Positions 24,510-32,857 of a DNA stretch of 33,556 bases are shown one piece after another; position 1 is the first letter of the stretch, and every line of letters starts with the position of its first letter. Source of the DNA: Anaerolineales bacterium (GTDB taxonomy: Bacteria; Chloroflexota; Anaerolineae; Anaerolineales; Villigracilaceae). Where the stretch lies: assembly GCA_025056175.1 (NCBI GenBank), contig JANWWK010000007.1, positions 1 to 33,556 on the forward strand. Reading direction: 5' to 3'. Made by a program: the position numbers and the translations under genes. Below the pieces are notes generated by a model. The model was not told the DNA's origin and searched no databases. It was given only the letters and a program-made list of their open reading frames with translations.

Positions 24510-25409
24510 ATGCAAATTGACATTATTGGTGTCCCGATTGATTTGGGCGCTGACCGGCGTGGTGTGGATATGGGCCCCAGCGCCATCCGCTATGCTCATT
24601 TACAACAAAGGCTGGAATCGCTCGGTTACGTTGTCGAAGACAAAGGCAACATCGAAGTTCCGATTGCGGAGATGTGCAAAATCAGTGAGCCGAAATTGAA
24701 ATACATTGATTGCATTGTGCCGATGGCACGGCGCACCGCCGGCGCAGTAGCGACCTCGCTCCAGGCGGGTCACTTTCCGCTTGTGCTGGGCGGTGACCAC
24801 AGCGTCGCCCTCGGTTCCATTCACGGTGCAGCCAAACACCGCAAACTGGGCGTTTTGTGGGTAGATGCGCATGCTGACTTCAATACCCCTGAAACCACCC
24901 CCTCCGGCAATATTCACGGTATGCCGTTGGCGGCCCTGTGCGGACTGGGCGACCCGCGTTTGACCGCTTTGTGGGATGAACGCGCGCCTGCGCTCGACCC
25001 CCGGCGAGTGGCCGTCATCGGCGCGCGTGACCTCGACCCGGGGGAAAAGCGTAACCTGAAAGAAACGGGTGTGTTGGTGATGAGCATGGAACAGATTGAC
25101 CGGTTGGGCATGGTGCGAGCAGTCGAAAAGGCTATCGAACGCATTTCCCGTGACGTGGATGGCATTTTTCTCTCGTTCGACATGGATTCTCTTGACCCCC
25201 GCCATGCTCCCGGTGTTGGCACGCCCGTCCCTGGCGGTCTGACCTACCGTGAAGCCCATCTGGTGTGTGAACTGGTGGCCGAAACCGGAAAACTGCTCGG
25301 CCTGGATTTGGTCGAAGTCAACCCCATCCTTGACGTACAAAACACCACAGCCGCGCTGGCGGTGGAACTGGCGATGTCGGCGCTGGGCAGCCGGGTCTGG
25401 TCGGGGTAA
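24510..25409 (+). CDS. rocF: arginase (ureohydrolase family)
   Basis: 299 residues, typical for arginase. It hydrolyses arginine to ornithine and urea with a dimanganese centre. Metal-binding motifs are complete: LGGDHSVALG, WVDAHADFN and SFDMDSLDP; SGNIHGMP and APGVGTPVPGGLTYREA are arginase-type. The N-terminus IDIIGVPIDLGADRRGVDMGP also fits arginase better than agmatinase. Because hutI lies 26 nt upstream, a formimidoylglutamase role was considered, but the SGNIHGMP block argues against it. AGGAG precedes the ATG by 6 nt. Confidence 0.92.
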   Translation: MQIDIIGVPIDLGADRRGVDMGPSAIRYAHLQQRLESLGYVVEDKGNIEVPIAEMCKISEPKLKYIDCIVPMARRTAGAVATSLQAGHFPLVLGGDHSVALGSIHGAAKHRKLGVLWVDAHADFNTPETTPSGNIHGMPLAALCGLGDPRLTALWDERAPALDPRRVAVIGARDLDPGEKRNLKETGVLVMSMEQIDRLGMVRAVEKAIERISRDVDGIFLSFDMDSLDPRHAPGVGTPVPGGLTYREAHLVCELVAETGKLLGLDLVEVNPILDVQNTTAALAVELAMSALGSRVWSG

Positions 25410-25441
25410 CGGCAAGGTCTCGCATTTTTTCCCAATCGGGG

Positions 25442-25447
25442 TAAAAT
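25442..25447 (+). promoter_or_regulatory. -10 box of the response regulator gene, apparently leaderless
   Basis: TAAAAT, then ACACCC and ATG. The predicted transcription start coincides with the A of the ATG. No Shine-Dalgarno is present and the -35 region is weak. Confidence 0.45.
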
Positions 25448-25453
25448 ACACCC

Positions 25454-26080
25454 ATGCGAACAGGTCCCATTCTCGTTGTTGAAGACGTTCCCAACGTCCT
25501 GGAATTGCTCGAAGTCACCCTGCGCTTCAAAGGCTACGAAGTTGCCAGCGCGCGTAATGGCATCGAAGCGCTGGAAATGGTCGAAAAGGTCAACCCGGCG
25601 CTGATTATCTCCGATATTCTGATGCCCAAAATGGATGGCTACGCCTTCGTGCAAAAGCTGCGCATCAATCCGGCCACACGCCGCATCCCGGTCATCTTCC
25701 TTTCGGCCACTTATGTCACTCCTGAAGACAAGAAGTTTGCGCTCAGTTTGGGTGCAACACGGTTCATTGAGAAACCGATTGATACGGAAGATTTTTTGCT
25801 CACAGTGGCCGAAATCATGACCCAGGAACCAGAAACCGGTCCTGAGCCGCTCAATCCGCGCGATTTTTACCTGGGATATCGTGACCGACTCGAAAACAAA
25901 CTGCGCTACAAAAGCGGTCAAATTACGCGCATCGAGCGGCTGGTTCCTACCTTGCCGCCGGAGCAGCGACCTGCGTTTGAATCTATGCTGCAACAGGCAA
26001 AAACCGACCGGGAGAACATCCAGGCCGAACTGGATGAAATCTATCGTATCATCGAAGAACTCAAAATTACAGGAAAGTGA
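25454..26080 (+). CDS. response regulator: REC domain plus C-terminal coiled-coil segment
   Basis: 208 residues. The receiver domain (4-120) has the acidic pair E10-D11, phospho-acceptor D54 in IISDILMPKMDG, S84 in FLSAT and K107 in IEKP, so it should be phosphorylatable. Residues from about 130 form a charged helical tail (RDRLENKLRYKSG, QQAKTDRENIQAELDEIYRIIEEL) with no DNA-binding or catalytic motif. It may signal by protein contact. No histidine kinase lies beside it. suhB starts 3 nt after its stop, so the two are co-transcribed. The start follows a -10 box by 6 nt. Confidence 0.93.
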   Translation: MRTGPILVVEDVPNVLELLEVTLRFKGYEVASARNGIEALEMVEKVNPALIISDILMPKMDGYAFVQKLRINPATRRIPVIFLSATYVTPEDKKFALSLGATRFIEKPIDTEDFLLTVAEIMTQEPETGPEPLNPRDFYLGYRDRLENKLRYKSGQITRIERLVPTLPPEQRPAFESMLQQAKTDRENIQAELDEIYRIIEELKITGK

Positions 26081-26083
26081 ATT

Positions 26084-26869
26084 ATGAACGCACCCACCCT
26101 GGCCGACCTGGAGCGAATGGCGCGCCAGGCCGGTCGAATTTTGTCCGAAAATTATGAAAAAGGGACACAAATCACGTACAAGGGGGTCATTGACCTGGTG
26201 ACCGAGGTGGACCACGCTTCGGAAGCGTTTTTGCTGGGCGAATTAAAGCGTCTTTTTCCTTCGCACGACATCCTGGCCGAAGAATCGGGTCTGACCTCGA
26301 ACGGCGGAGCCGAACATCTGTGGCTGATAGACCCCCTCGATGGAACGGTGAATTATGCGCACGGGATACCCATCTTTTCCGTCTCGGTTGCGTATGCCTA
26401 TCGCGGGCAGGTGGTGTTAGCAGCGATTTACGACCCAATGCGGGATGAGTTGTTTACTGCCGAACGTGGACGGGGCGCGTATTTGAACGGTGTGCGGCGC
26501 TTGCAGGTTTCCAGCCAGGCGGAACTGGCGAAAAGCCTGCTGGTGACCGGTTTTCCCTACGATGCCTGGAACAGTGAGCGCGATAACTTCGACAATTTCG
26601 TGCGTCTATCGAAGCGCACACAGGGGGTGCGGCGGCTGGGTTCTGCGGCCATTGACCTGTGCTATGTGGCCGCCGGGCGGTTCGATGGTTTTTGGGAAAT
26701 TGCGCTCAAGCCGTGGGATGTGGCTGCCGGCGGGCTGATTGCCGAAGAGGCAGGTGCGCTGGTGACGAATTTACGCGGCGGCGGCGATTACCTGAACCCG
26801 CCGCAATCGGTGGTGACGGCGAACCCCCTGTTACACCCCCAATTGCTTGCAGCTCTGCAAGAAAATTAA
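26084..26869 (+). CDS. suhB: inositol monophosphatase family protein
   Basis: 261 residues. The lithium-sensitive Mg-dependent phosphatase motifs are complete: DLVTEVDHASE, ILAEESG, LIDPLDGTVNYAHG and PWDVAAGGLIAEEAGA. Substrates in the family include inositol phosphates, fructose-1,6-bisphosphate, NADP and histidinol phosphate; the sequence alone does not decide, and suhB is used as the closest general name. Its start lies 3 nt after the response regulator stop, with AGGAAAG in the end of that gene. Confidence 0.93.
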   Translation: MNAPTLADLERMARQAGRILSENYEKGTQITYKGVIDLVTEVDHASEAFLLGELKRLFPSHDILAEESGLTSNGGAEHLWLIDPLDGTVNYAHGIPIFSVSVAYAYRGQVVLAAIYDPMRDELFTAERGRGAYLNGVRRLQVSSQAELAKSLLVTGFPYDAWNSERDNFDNFVRLSKRTQGVRRLGSAAIDLCYVAAGRFDGFWEIALKPWDVAAGGLIAEEAGALVTNLRGGGDYLNPPQSVVTANPLLHPQLLAALQEN

Positions 26870-26872
26870 CTG

Positions 26873-26889
26873 CCGTCAGGAGAGGACGG
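26873..26889. terminator. small hairpin between convergent genes
   Basis: CCGTC and GACGG form a 5-bp stem around a 7-nt loop in the 20 bp between suhB and the convergent kinase gene. It is short, and T-runs are poor on both sides. Confidence 0.25.
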
Positions 26890-28980
26890 TTACTTTTGAG
26901 AAGGCCTCCAGGCCGGGTCGAATTCGATATTGGGCGAATCGGTCAGGCGAACTTTTTCACCCGTAAGCAGGTTGTAGGCAAAGACATCCTGGTTCTTGCC
27001 GTCGGTGCTTTCATAGACAATCCAGATTCCATCTGGTGAGAAACTGACATCTACGACGGGCGTGCCGGGGTCCCTCAGTTGCTGTGGCTGTTGCATCCCA
27101 AGGTTGAACCGCATCAGGATGGAGGGAGAGGTGAGTTCCAGGTTGGCCTGGCTGAAGAGGATAAACGTTCCATCCGGTGACCAGGCGGGCAGATAGTCCG
27201 AAACGGTGGGAACGGTATAAACCAGCAACTGTTTGTTGCTCCCATCGGCGTTCATCGTCCATAACTGGTATTCCTGTGCCCGGCGCAGGGTGTAGACGAT
27301 GGTTTTTCCATCGGGCGACCAGGCTGGATAGCGTGATTGGTTGTTGGCGCGTGAACGCAGGACTTCTTCCGCAGAGGTCAACTGCGTAAGGGTGGAAGTG
27401 AGCAGGTCGAAGACGTAAATTTGCCAGGTGCCATCCCGCATCGAAGTAAAGGCGATTTTATTGCCATCCGGCGACCAGGCGGGGTCAAATTCGCCGCGTG
27501 GGGTTTCGAGCAGGGTGCGGCTGACACCGCTTTCCAAATCAAATATATAAAGTCCGGAATCGGGGTATTGCCCGGCTTTGGCGTTGCAGGGGGAGACGTA
27601 CACCAGTTGGCGGCCATCGGGCGACCAATCAAAGTTGCAGGCGCCATTCAGGTCATTGGTCAGCTGTCGGACGTTGCTGCCATCAGCATTTGCCAGGTAG
27701 ATTTGGGCGGTTTTGTTTTCGATGACTGCATAGGCAATTTCGTTGCTGCCGCCGATGGACGTGGGGGTGGGGCTGAGAAGGACTGCTGGAGAACCGGTTT
27801 GCGCTGGAGTTGTGGTGGGGGAGGCCGCGCGGGTTCTGGTGGGGGGTGGGGTGTTTGTTGCACTGGGACGAACTGTTGGCAGCGCAGGAGGCAGGGTTTC
27901 TGGCGTGCTTGCGGGCGGGGGTGTCTCTGTGGCGGTGGGGGCGGTCGTTGCTGCAGGCGTGAACGTTGGGGCTTCCAGGAAGAAGTGCAGGAAGGGCTGA
28001 TTTTTTGGGTCGAAGACGATGAGTGCTGTAGCAGTCAGCGTGAGCAACAGGACAAGCAGGAATGTGCCCAGGCAGCTGCCGCGTTGTTTGCGTGAGGGCG
28101 TTGCGGCAGGCGGGAGGGCTGGTGGTGTTTTGGAGGGGGGTTCTCCGCCGTTTTGGTTCAGCGGGCCGGTATCTTCATTTATGCCGAGCAGGGCTGCTTT
28201 GAATTCGGCGGCAGACTGGTAGCGATTGTTCGGGCTGACCTCCATTGCTTTTTCGATGACACCTGCCAGGCGGGGGGAAATGGAAGGTTTGTGTTTTCGG
28301 ATGGGGGTCAGTTCGACTCCATCTACAGCACGCATCAGGCTGTCTTCTGGCACAACGCCAGTAATGGCGGCGTACAGGGTTGCGCCCAGCGAATAGACGT
28401 CGGAACGGGCATCAGTGCGCGCCGAGCCGTATTGTTCCGGCGGTGAATAGCCTGGTGTCATGGCACGCGCGCCGGTAAGGGTTTCTTCGTGTTCCCATGC
28501 CTGTTTGGCGAGGCCGAAATCTACCAGTACTACGTTGCCATCGGGCGTCAGTTTAACGTTGCCGAGCTTAATGTCGCGGTGCAGGATGGGCGGTTTGCGG
28601 GTGTGCAGATAGGTGAGAGCGTCACATACGGCGGCGCCGATACGAATGGCTTCGGCTTCACTTAAGGTGCCGTGTTTTTCGATGTGTTGACGCAGGTCAT
28701 CGCCTTCGATGTAGTCCATCACCAGATATTGTCCCTGTCCATCCAGGACGAAATGGTCGGTCACGCGCGGCAGGTTGGGGTGCCGCATGCCTGCCATGAT
28801 GATGGCTTCCATGCGGAACTGGCGCGCGTAATCCTCGGTGGTGAACAGGTTTTCTTTGACCGCGACATCTACCCCCAGACTTTCGTCAATTGCGCGGTAT
28901 ACAGCCCCCATGCCGCCGCGGCCAAGAATTTCAACGATGCGATAGCGATTGTTCAGGAGATTGCCTTGACCTAAGCTCAT
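26890..28980 (-). CDS. receptor-type Ser/Thr protein kinase with extracellular TolB/WD40-like propeller
   Basis: 696 residues. The cytoplasmic PknB-type kinase (about 13-270) has the glycine loop GRGGMGAVY, Lys42 in VAVKEN, catalytic Asp136 in HRDIKLGN, D154FG and the PPEQY substrate lobe, so it should be active. A Pro-rich juxtamembrane part leads to one membrane helix (about 313-335), then a Thr/Pro-rich outer linker of roughly 80 residues and a C-terminal beta-propeller of PD40 repeats, each with a WSPDG-type motif. The layout recalls mycobacterial PknD, which senses by an outer propeller. It is a paralogue of the next kinase gene, which lies just upstream on the same strand. The ATG has no clear ribosome binding site. 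Confidence 0.93.
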   Translation of the reverse strand: MSLGQGNLLNNRYRIVEILGRGGMGAVYRAIDESLGVDVAVKENLFTTEDYARQFRMEAIIMAGMRHPNLPRVTDHFVLDGQGQYLVMDYIEGDDLRQHIEKHGTLSEAEAIRIGAAVCDALTYLHTRKPPILHRDIKLGNVKLTPDGNVVLVDFGLAKQAWEHEETLTGARAMTPGYSPPEQYGSARTDARSDVYSLGATLYAAITGVVPEDSLMRAVDGVELTPIRKHKPSISPRLAGVIEKAMEVSPNNRYQSAAEFKAALLGINEDTGPLNQNGGEPPSKTPPALPPAATPSRKQRGSCLGTFLLVLLLTLTATALIVFDPKNQPFLHFFLEAPTFTPAATTAPTATETPPPASTPETLPPALPTVRPSATNTPPPTRTRAASPTTTPAQTGSPAVLLSPTPTSIGGSNEIAYAVIENKTAQIYLANADGSNVRQLTNDLNGACNFDWSPDGRQLVYVSPCNAKAGQYPDSGLYIFDLESGVSRTLLETPRGEFDPAWSPDGNKIAFTSMRDGTWQIYVFDLLTSTLTQLTSAEEVLRSRANNQSRYPAWSPDGKTIVYTLRRAQEYQLWTMNADGSNKQLLVYTVPTVSDYLPAWSPDGTFILFSQANLELTSPSILMRFNLGMQQPQQLRDPGTPVVDVSFSPDGIWIVYESTDGKNQDVFAYNLLTGEKVRLTDSPNIEFDPAWRPSQK

Positions 28981-29020
28981 AGAAGGTTTGTCCGGGTTCG
29001 GAGAGACGACAACGAACTCG

Positions 29021-29026
29021 ATTATA
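29021..29026 (-). promoter_or_regulatory. -10 box upstream of the first kinase gene
   Basis: Perfect TATAAT on the minus strand, directly behind the T-run of the upstream kinase's terminator. Transcription would start near 29014, about 35 nt before the ATG. No clear -35 box. Confidence 0.4.
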
Positions 29027-29058
29027 AAACAAAACCGCCTCTCTTGCGGGAGAGACGG
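29025..29058 (-). terminator. rho-independent terminator of the second kinase gene
   Basis: A 9-bp stem (CCGTCTCTC / GAGAGGCGG, one G-U pair) with a 6-nt loop, followed on the minus strand by TTTTGTTTT. Confidence 0.85.
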
Positions 29059-29079
29059 CTGGTTTGTAATTCAAGTGCA

Positions 29080-31203
29080 TTATTCGGTTTTGGTAGGCCG
29101 CCAGACGGGGTCGAAGTCGAAACCAGGGTCGGTAGTCAGGCGGACGCGGTTAGCCCCGGTGAGCGTAGAAATGTAGATGTCGTGATTGGTGGAATCGGGC
29201 CAGCTCTCGAACGCCATCCAGAATCCATCGGGAGAGATGCTGACATCTACAATTGGTAGCGGTTCGATGGGCAGGCGCACAGCCTGTTTGGTCTTGCGGT
29301 CTTCATAGCGAATGTTCATCAGCCAGGCGGGTGCTGTTCCCTCGAAGTTGGTCTGGCTAAAGATGATGTATTGTCCGTCGCGTGTCCACACGGGCAGGAA
29401 ATCGTTGGTGTTGCTGCCGGTTTGGGCAATCTGGTCATTCGGTTTGGGCAGATACACATCACCATCGGTGGTAATCCAGATTTGGGTGGTGCCGGCGCGT
29501 TTGAGGACGTAGGCAATCTGGAAGCCGATGGGATTCCAGGCTGCCATGCGGGCGTACAGACCAGTGGGGGTGCTTTGAGCGCGTGTGAGCCGGGTCACCT
29601 GTCCGGTTTCCAGGTTAATCATGTAAATTTCCATGTAACCATCGCGCAAGGATGTGAATGCAATGCGTTTGCCATCAGGCGACCAGGCAGGCTCAAAGTC
29701 ACCGCCCAGACTGGTGGGCAGAGGGGTACGGTTTTCGCCGTTAGCGTCAATGATGTACAGGCTCGACCCCTGATAGTAGTCTTGTTTTTGGCGGCAGGGG
29801 GAAACGTACACCAGTCGTTTGCCGTCGGGTGACCAATCGGGCTGACAGGCGCCCTCTTGTTCGTTGGTAATTTGCCGCAGGCCGGAGCCATCGGCATTGA
29901 TGATGTAAACCTGCGGGTAGCCTGTCCGGCTGGAGACAAAAGCCAGTTGGCCGGTGCCGCCACCAAGTGGGGTGGCGGTTGGCGAAGGAAGCGGGGTATC
30001 GGTAGGCGCCGGGGAGGGGGTGAATGTAGGCGTGGGTGTTTCCTGGACCGGCGGCACGAGGGGGATGTCTGGCGTTGGTGTAGTTTGCAGAACGAGATTG
30101 AAATCGGGTGTTGGATTGGGGATAGCCGGAAAGATGCGCCAGAGCAGTCCGGGGTTGGTGTTCCACAGCAGCAGGATAGCCAGCAGGAGCAGAATGGCGC
30201 CGCCCCAAATGCCAAGCGTGGCGTTGCGTCGCGCCCGCCGGCGCATGCGGGTGGTCATCGAGGTCACCACATCCAGGACGGCTTTGGCGGGAGTTGAGGG
30301 GGAAATATTCGACTTTTTCGGTGCCTGGGCCTCTTCATCTTCCGGCGGCGGAGGCACGCTGATGTTCAGGTCGAGGTCGGTAAAGCGTTGCGTTTTAGAG
30401 CTGGAATTAAGCAGCCCGCGCCGGAATTCTTCAGCAGTCTGATAGCGGTCGTCGGGATAGGCTTCCATTGCCTTTTCGATGACGGCGGCCAGGCGGCGCG
30501 AGATTTTGGGGTTGTGTTTTCGGATGGGAGTGAGTTCGATGTTGTCCATCACCCGCGCCAGGCCATCTTCGGGAATGTGGCCGGTAAGCGCAGCGTATAG
30601 GGTTGCGCCGAGCGAGTAGATGTCCGAACGCGGGTCGGTGCGGGCAGTGCCGTATTGTTCCGGCGGAGAATAGCCGGGGGTCATGGCGCGTGCGCCGGTG
30701 GTGGTGGTCTGGCTTCCTTGAATCAGTTTTGCCAGGCCGAAATCTACCAGGTATACCCGTCCATCGGGGGTGATTTTGATGTTGCCGGGTTTGATGTCGC
30801 GGTGTAAGACGGGCGGACGGCGGCTGTGAAGGTAGGCGAGTGCATCACACACGGCAGCGCCGATGAGAATCGCATCTTCTTCGGGGATGGTGTCCATCCG
30901 TTCCATGCGCTGACGCAGGTCTTCCCCTTCAATGTAATCCATCACCAGGTATTGTCCATACCCTTCCATCACGAAATGGTCGGTGACGCGCGGCAGGTTT
31001 TGATGCCGCAAGCTTGCCAGAATGACCGCTTCCAGGCGGAACTGGCGTGAGTATTCATCGGTGGTGAACAGGTTTTCTTTAACGGCAACTTCTACGCCCA
31101 GGTTTTCATCCAAAGCGCGGTAAACAGAGCCCATTCCTCCCTGTCCAAGAATATCTACGATGCGATAACGCCCGTTGAGCAGCGTTCCTTGTTCGAGGGT
31201 CAT
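29080..31203 (-). CDS. receptor-type Ser/Thr protein kinase with extracellular TolB/WD40-like propeller, paralogue
   Basis: 707 residues with the same architecture as the neighbouring kinase. The kinase domain has GQGGMGSVY, Lys42 in VAVKEN, Asp136 in HRDIKPGN and D154FG. A long, partly charged juxtamembrane segment with a basic RMRRRARRN stretch precedes the membrane helix (about 341-360). The outer linker is Thr/Pro-rich (TPTFTPSPAPTDTPLP), and the propeller contains WSPDGKRLVYVSPC, a block almost shared with the paralogue. Kinase and propeller are visibly similar between the two, while juxtamembrane and linker parts differ, as expected after tandem duplication. The ATG lacks a clear ribosome binding site. 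It probably phosphorylates regulatory targets in response to an outer ligand. Confidence 0.93.
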   Translation of the reverse strand: MTLEQGTLLNGRYRIVDILGQGGMGSVYRALDENLGVEVAVKENLFTTDEYSRQFRLEAVILASLRHQNLPRVTDHFVMEGYGQYLVMDYIEGEDLRQRMERMDTIPEEDAILIGAAVCDALAYLHSRRPPVLHRDIKPGNIKITPDGRVYLVDFGLAKLIQGSQTTTTGARAMTPGYSPPEQYGTARTDPRSDIYSLGATLYAALTGHIPEDGLARVMDNIELTPIRKHNPKISRRLAAVIEKAMEAYPDDRYQTAEEFRRGLLNSSSKTQRFTDLDLNISVPPPPEDEEAQAPKKSNISPSTPAKAVLDVVTSMTTRMRRRARRNATLGIWGGAILLLLAILLLWNTNPGLLWRIFPAIPNPTPDFNLVLQTTPTPDIPLVPPVQETPTPTFTPSPAPTDTPLPSPTATPLGGGTGQLAFVSSRTGYPQVYIINADGSGLRQITNEQEGACQPDWSPDGKRLVYVSPCRQKQDYYQGSSLYIIDANGENRTPLPTSLGGDFEPAWSPDGKRIAFTSLRDGYMEIYMINLETGQVTRLTRAQSTPTGLYARMAAWNPIGFQIAYVLKRAGTTQIWITTDGDVYLPKPNDQIAQTGSNTNDFLPVWTRDGQYIIFSQTNFEGTAPAWLMNIRYEDRKTKQAVRLPIEPLPIVDVSISPDGFWMAFESWPDSTNHDIYISTLTGANRVRLTTDPGFDFDPVWRPTKTE

Positions 31204-31250
31204 TTATAAGCCCCGGAAGATTGAAATTTTATCCAAATCGTCACCTGCAA

Positions 31251-31259
31251 ATTATATCA
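31251..31259 (-). promoter_or_regulatory. extended -10 promoter of the upstream kinase gene
   Basis: Minus strand TGA-TATAAT, giving a leader of about 40 nt to the ATG at 31203. No clear -35 box. Confidence 0.5.
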
Positions 31260-31372
31260 AAAGGGAAAGCATTATGACTTAACGAACCTGCCAGTTCGAT
31301 GGGGTAGATTCTTCCGGCGCGCCAGATGTAGCGGGGATTGACACAGTTTGACTGGATACACCGTGAAAGGGG

Positions 31373-31579
31373 TCAATCGCTTGTCGCCGGTGAGGCAGCA
31401 CCACTCGTTTCATGGGTATCGTATTGACGCAGGATTGGCCATTTCCAGACGATAAGAGATGCTGCCACGAGAGTCCAGAAACCGCCGCTGATGATGGCGA
31501 AAGGAACGCCCCAGATGCTTGCAACAAACCCGGCGCGTACCTTTCCCCGCAGGGATACGCAGGCGAGGCATGGGTTATG
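31373..31579 (-). pseudogene. 3' remnant of an MFS transporter gene
   Basis: Without a start codon, the minus strand encodes 68 residues up to a TGA: a segment LRGKVRAGFVASIWGVPFAI, a hydrophobic helix (IISGGFWTLVAASLIVW) and a cytoplasmic tail WPILRQYDTHE. This has the look of the last helix and tail of an MFS permease. The frame is closed by a TAG at the end of the GNAT gene, so the rest of the permease is gone. It fills most of the 371-nt space between the kinase and GNAT genes; apart from the kinase promoter, nothing else was seen there. Family assignment is by eye and tentative. Confidence 0.5.
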
Positions 31580-32045
31580 CTAAATCTTTGGCAAAGAAAA
31601 TGCTGGTTTGCGTGAATCCGTTGTTCTGATAGAGTGCGACTTCATCGAGCTTGTGCGAGAACACCTGCAATTCGATGCGCTGTACCCCCAGGGCGCGCAA
31701 TTCATCTTCCAGCACGGCAAACGCTTCCTTTTCGTGTCCTTTGTGGCGGTCTTCGGAGAAAAAGAAAAAATCTATCAGGAATGCCTTATAGCGTTCGCCG
31801 CGTGTATCTACAAAATACCAGACCATGCCGATCTTGCGGTCGCGTTCATCCAGCATGACGCGCAGATGCTGGTTAGGCGTGCGCGGTCCCTGTGGCAGCA
31901 TTTGCTGAAATTCGGCGCGTGCTTTGCCCATCGCTTCGTGCGCCGTCCAGTTGCCAGAGCGGGTCTGGTCGTAAGCGTATTCGGGGATGGATTTCCGCAG
32001 AAACGCGGCAAAATCCTCGTCACTCATCGGGGCAAAACGAATCAT
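31575..32045 (-). CDS. GNAT family N-acetyltransferase
   Basis: 156 residues. The acetyl-CoA-binding region reads FFFSEDRHKGHEKEAFAVLEDEL, a loose version of the usual R-x-x-G-x-G/A motif A, followed by IELQVFSHKLDEVALYQNNGF, the typical motif B. The N-terminus RFAPMSDEDFAAFL is typical of small GNAT proteins. The substrate is unknown. AAAGGAG precedes the ATG by 5 nt. It is co-transcribed with the deoxynucleoside kinase gene, 10 nt upstream. Confidence 0.88.
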   Translation of the reverse strand: MIRFAPMSDEDFAAFLRKSIPEYAYDQTRSGNWTAHEAMGKARAEFQQMLPQGPRTPNQHLRVMLDERDRKIGMVWYFVDTRGERYKAFLIDFFFFSEDRHKGHEKEAFAVLEDELRALGVQRIELQVFSHKLDEVALYQNNGFTQTSIFFAKDLA

Positions 32046-32055
32046 CGTGGCTCCT

Positions 32056-32691
32056 TTAGAGTTCGATTATCTCTTTGCCTGCCAGTTTAGCGGCGATGAT
32101 TTGGGTTACCTGTTCCAGCGCCTGCGGTTTGTGGACGTAATCCACATCTCCGCTCTGAATGGTCAGTACCGGGCAAAGGTCGAAGGAACGCAGCCAATCA
32201 TCGTAGAACGAATCGAGCAGTGAGAGATATTCGGTGGTGATTCCAGTCTCGATGCCGCGCGCGCGGCGTTGAATGCGTTCCATCAAGACCGGCACGGGAC
32301 ATTTCAGATAGATGAGCAGATTCGGCGGCGGCAGGCTGCCGACTACCAGGTCGAACAGGCGGCGATAGGAGAGGTAATCACGTTCGCTCAGATTGCCAAG
32401 ATGATGCAGGGCGCGGGCAAAAATGTAGGCATCTTCGTAAATGCTTCGGTCCAGAATGGCCGAACGCGGGTCGTTTGCCAGTTCCAGATATTGTCGGGCG
32501 CGATGCCCGAGAAAGTAAATTTGCAGGTGGAACGCCCACGTCTTCATATCGGCATAGAAATCGGGCAGATAGGGGTTATCAGAAACCGATTCGTATCCCG
32601 TTGCCCAGCCCTGTCGCGCGCCGATGCGTTCGGCCAGCGAAGTTTTGCCTGCGCCGATGTTTCCGGCCACCACCACGATTTTCTTGGTCAT
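32056..32691 (-). CDS. deoxynucleoside kinase family protein
   Basis: 211 residues. The P-loop AGNIGAGKTSL (9-19), the AILDRSIYEDAYIF block (DRS motif) and the LID-like basic RIQRRARGIETGI match deoxyadenosine/deoxyguanosine kinases. It phosphorylates deoxynucleosides for salvage of dNTP precursors in the cytoplasm; base preference cannot be read from these motifs. AGGAG stands 7 nt before the ATG. It is first in a two-gene unit with the GNAT gene and divergent from the gene at the right edge. Confidence 0.92.
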   Translation of the reverse strand: MTKKIVVVAGNIGAGKTSLAERIGARQGWATGYESVSDNPYLPDFYADMKTWAFHLQIYFLGHRARQYLELANDPRSAILDRSIYEDAYIFARALHHLGNLSERDYLSYRRLFDLVVGSLPPPNLLIYLKCPVPVLMERIQRRARGIETGITTEYLSLLDSFYDDWLRSFDLCPVLTIQSGDVDYVHKPQALEQVTQIIAAKLAGKEIIEL

Positions 32692-32857
32692 GCACGGCTC
32701 CTGCCAGAGAATTCCACGCGCCTTGCCTGATTCGGTAGAGACCTGTCCGAACTGCCAGGCACACGTTATTTTTTTCTGAATTGTATTACACTTTTTCCCT
32801 TATCATTTCTTTTTGTGCTAAACTAATTCGGTTTATCCGGTTGACCCTGCCAAAACC

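Noticed and set aside
24510-25409. Formimidoylglutamase (HutG) because it follows hutI
   Set aside because: The SGNIHGMP block and the N-terminal GVPIDLGADRRGVDMGP are arginase-type; genomic context alone is not enough.
31535-31560. Inverted repeat GCGTA/TACGC inside the permease remnant as a mobile-element end
   Set aside because: The arms are 5 bp, no target duplication or transposase is present, and it lies in formerly coding DNA.
31279-31615. Two short frames (31279-31527 minus, 31412-31615 plus) between kinase and GNAT genes
   Set aside because: Neither has a ribosome binding site or a recognisable sequence. A third frame on the minus strand explains the region better as a permease remnant.
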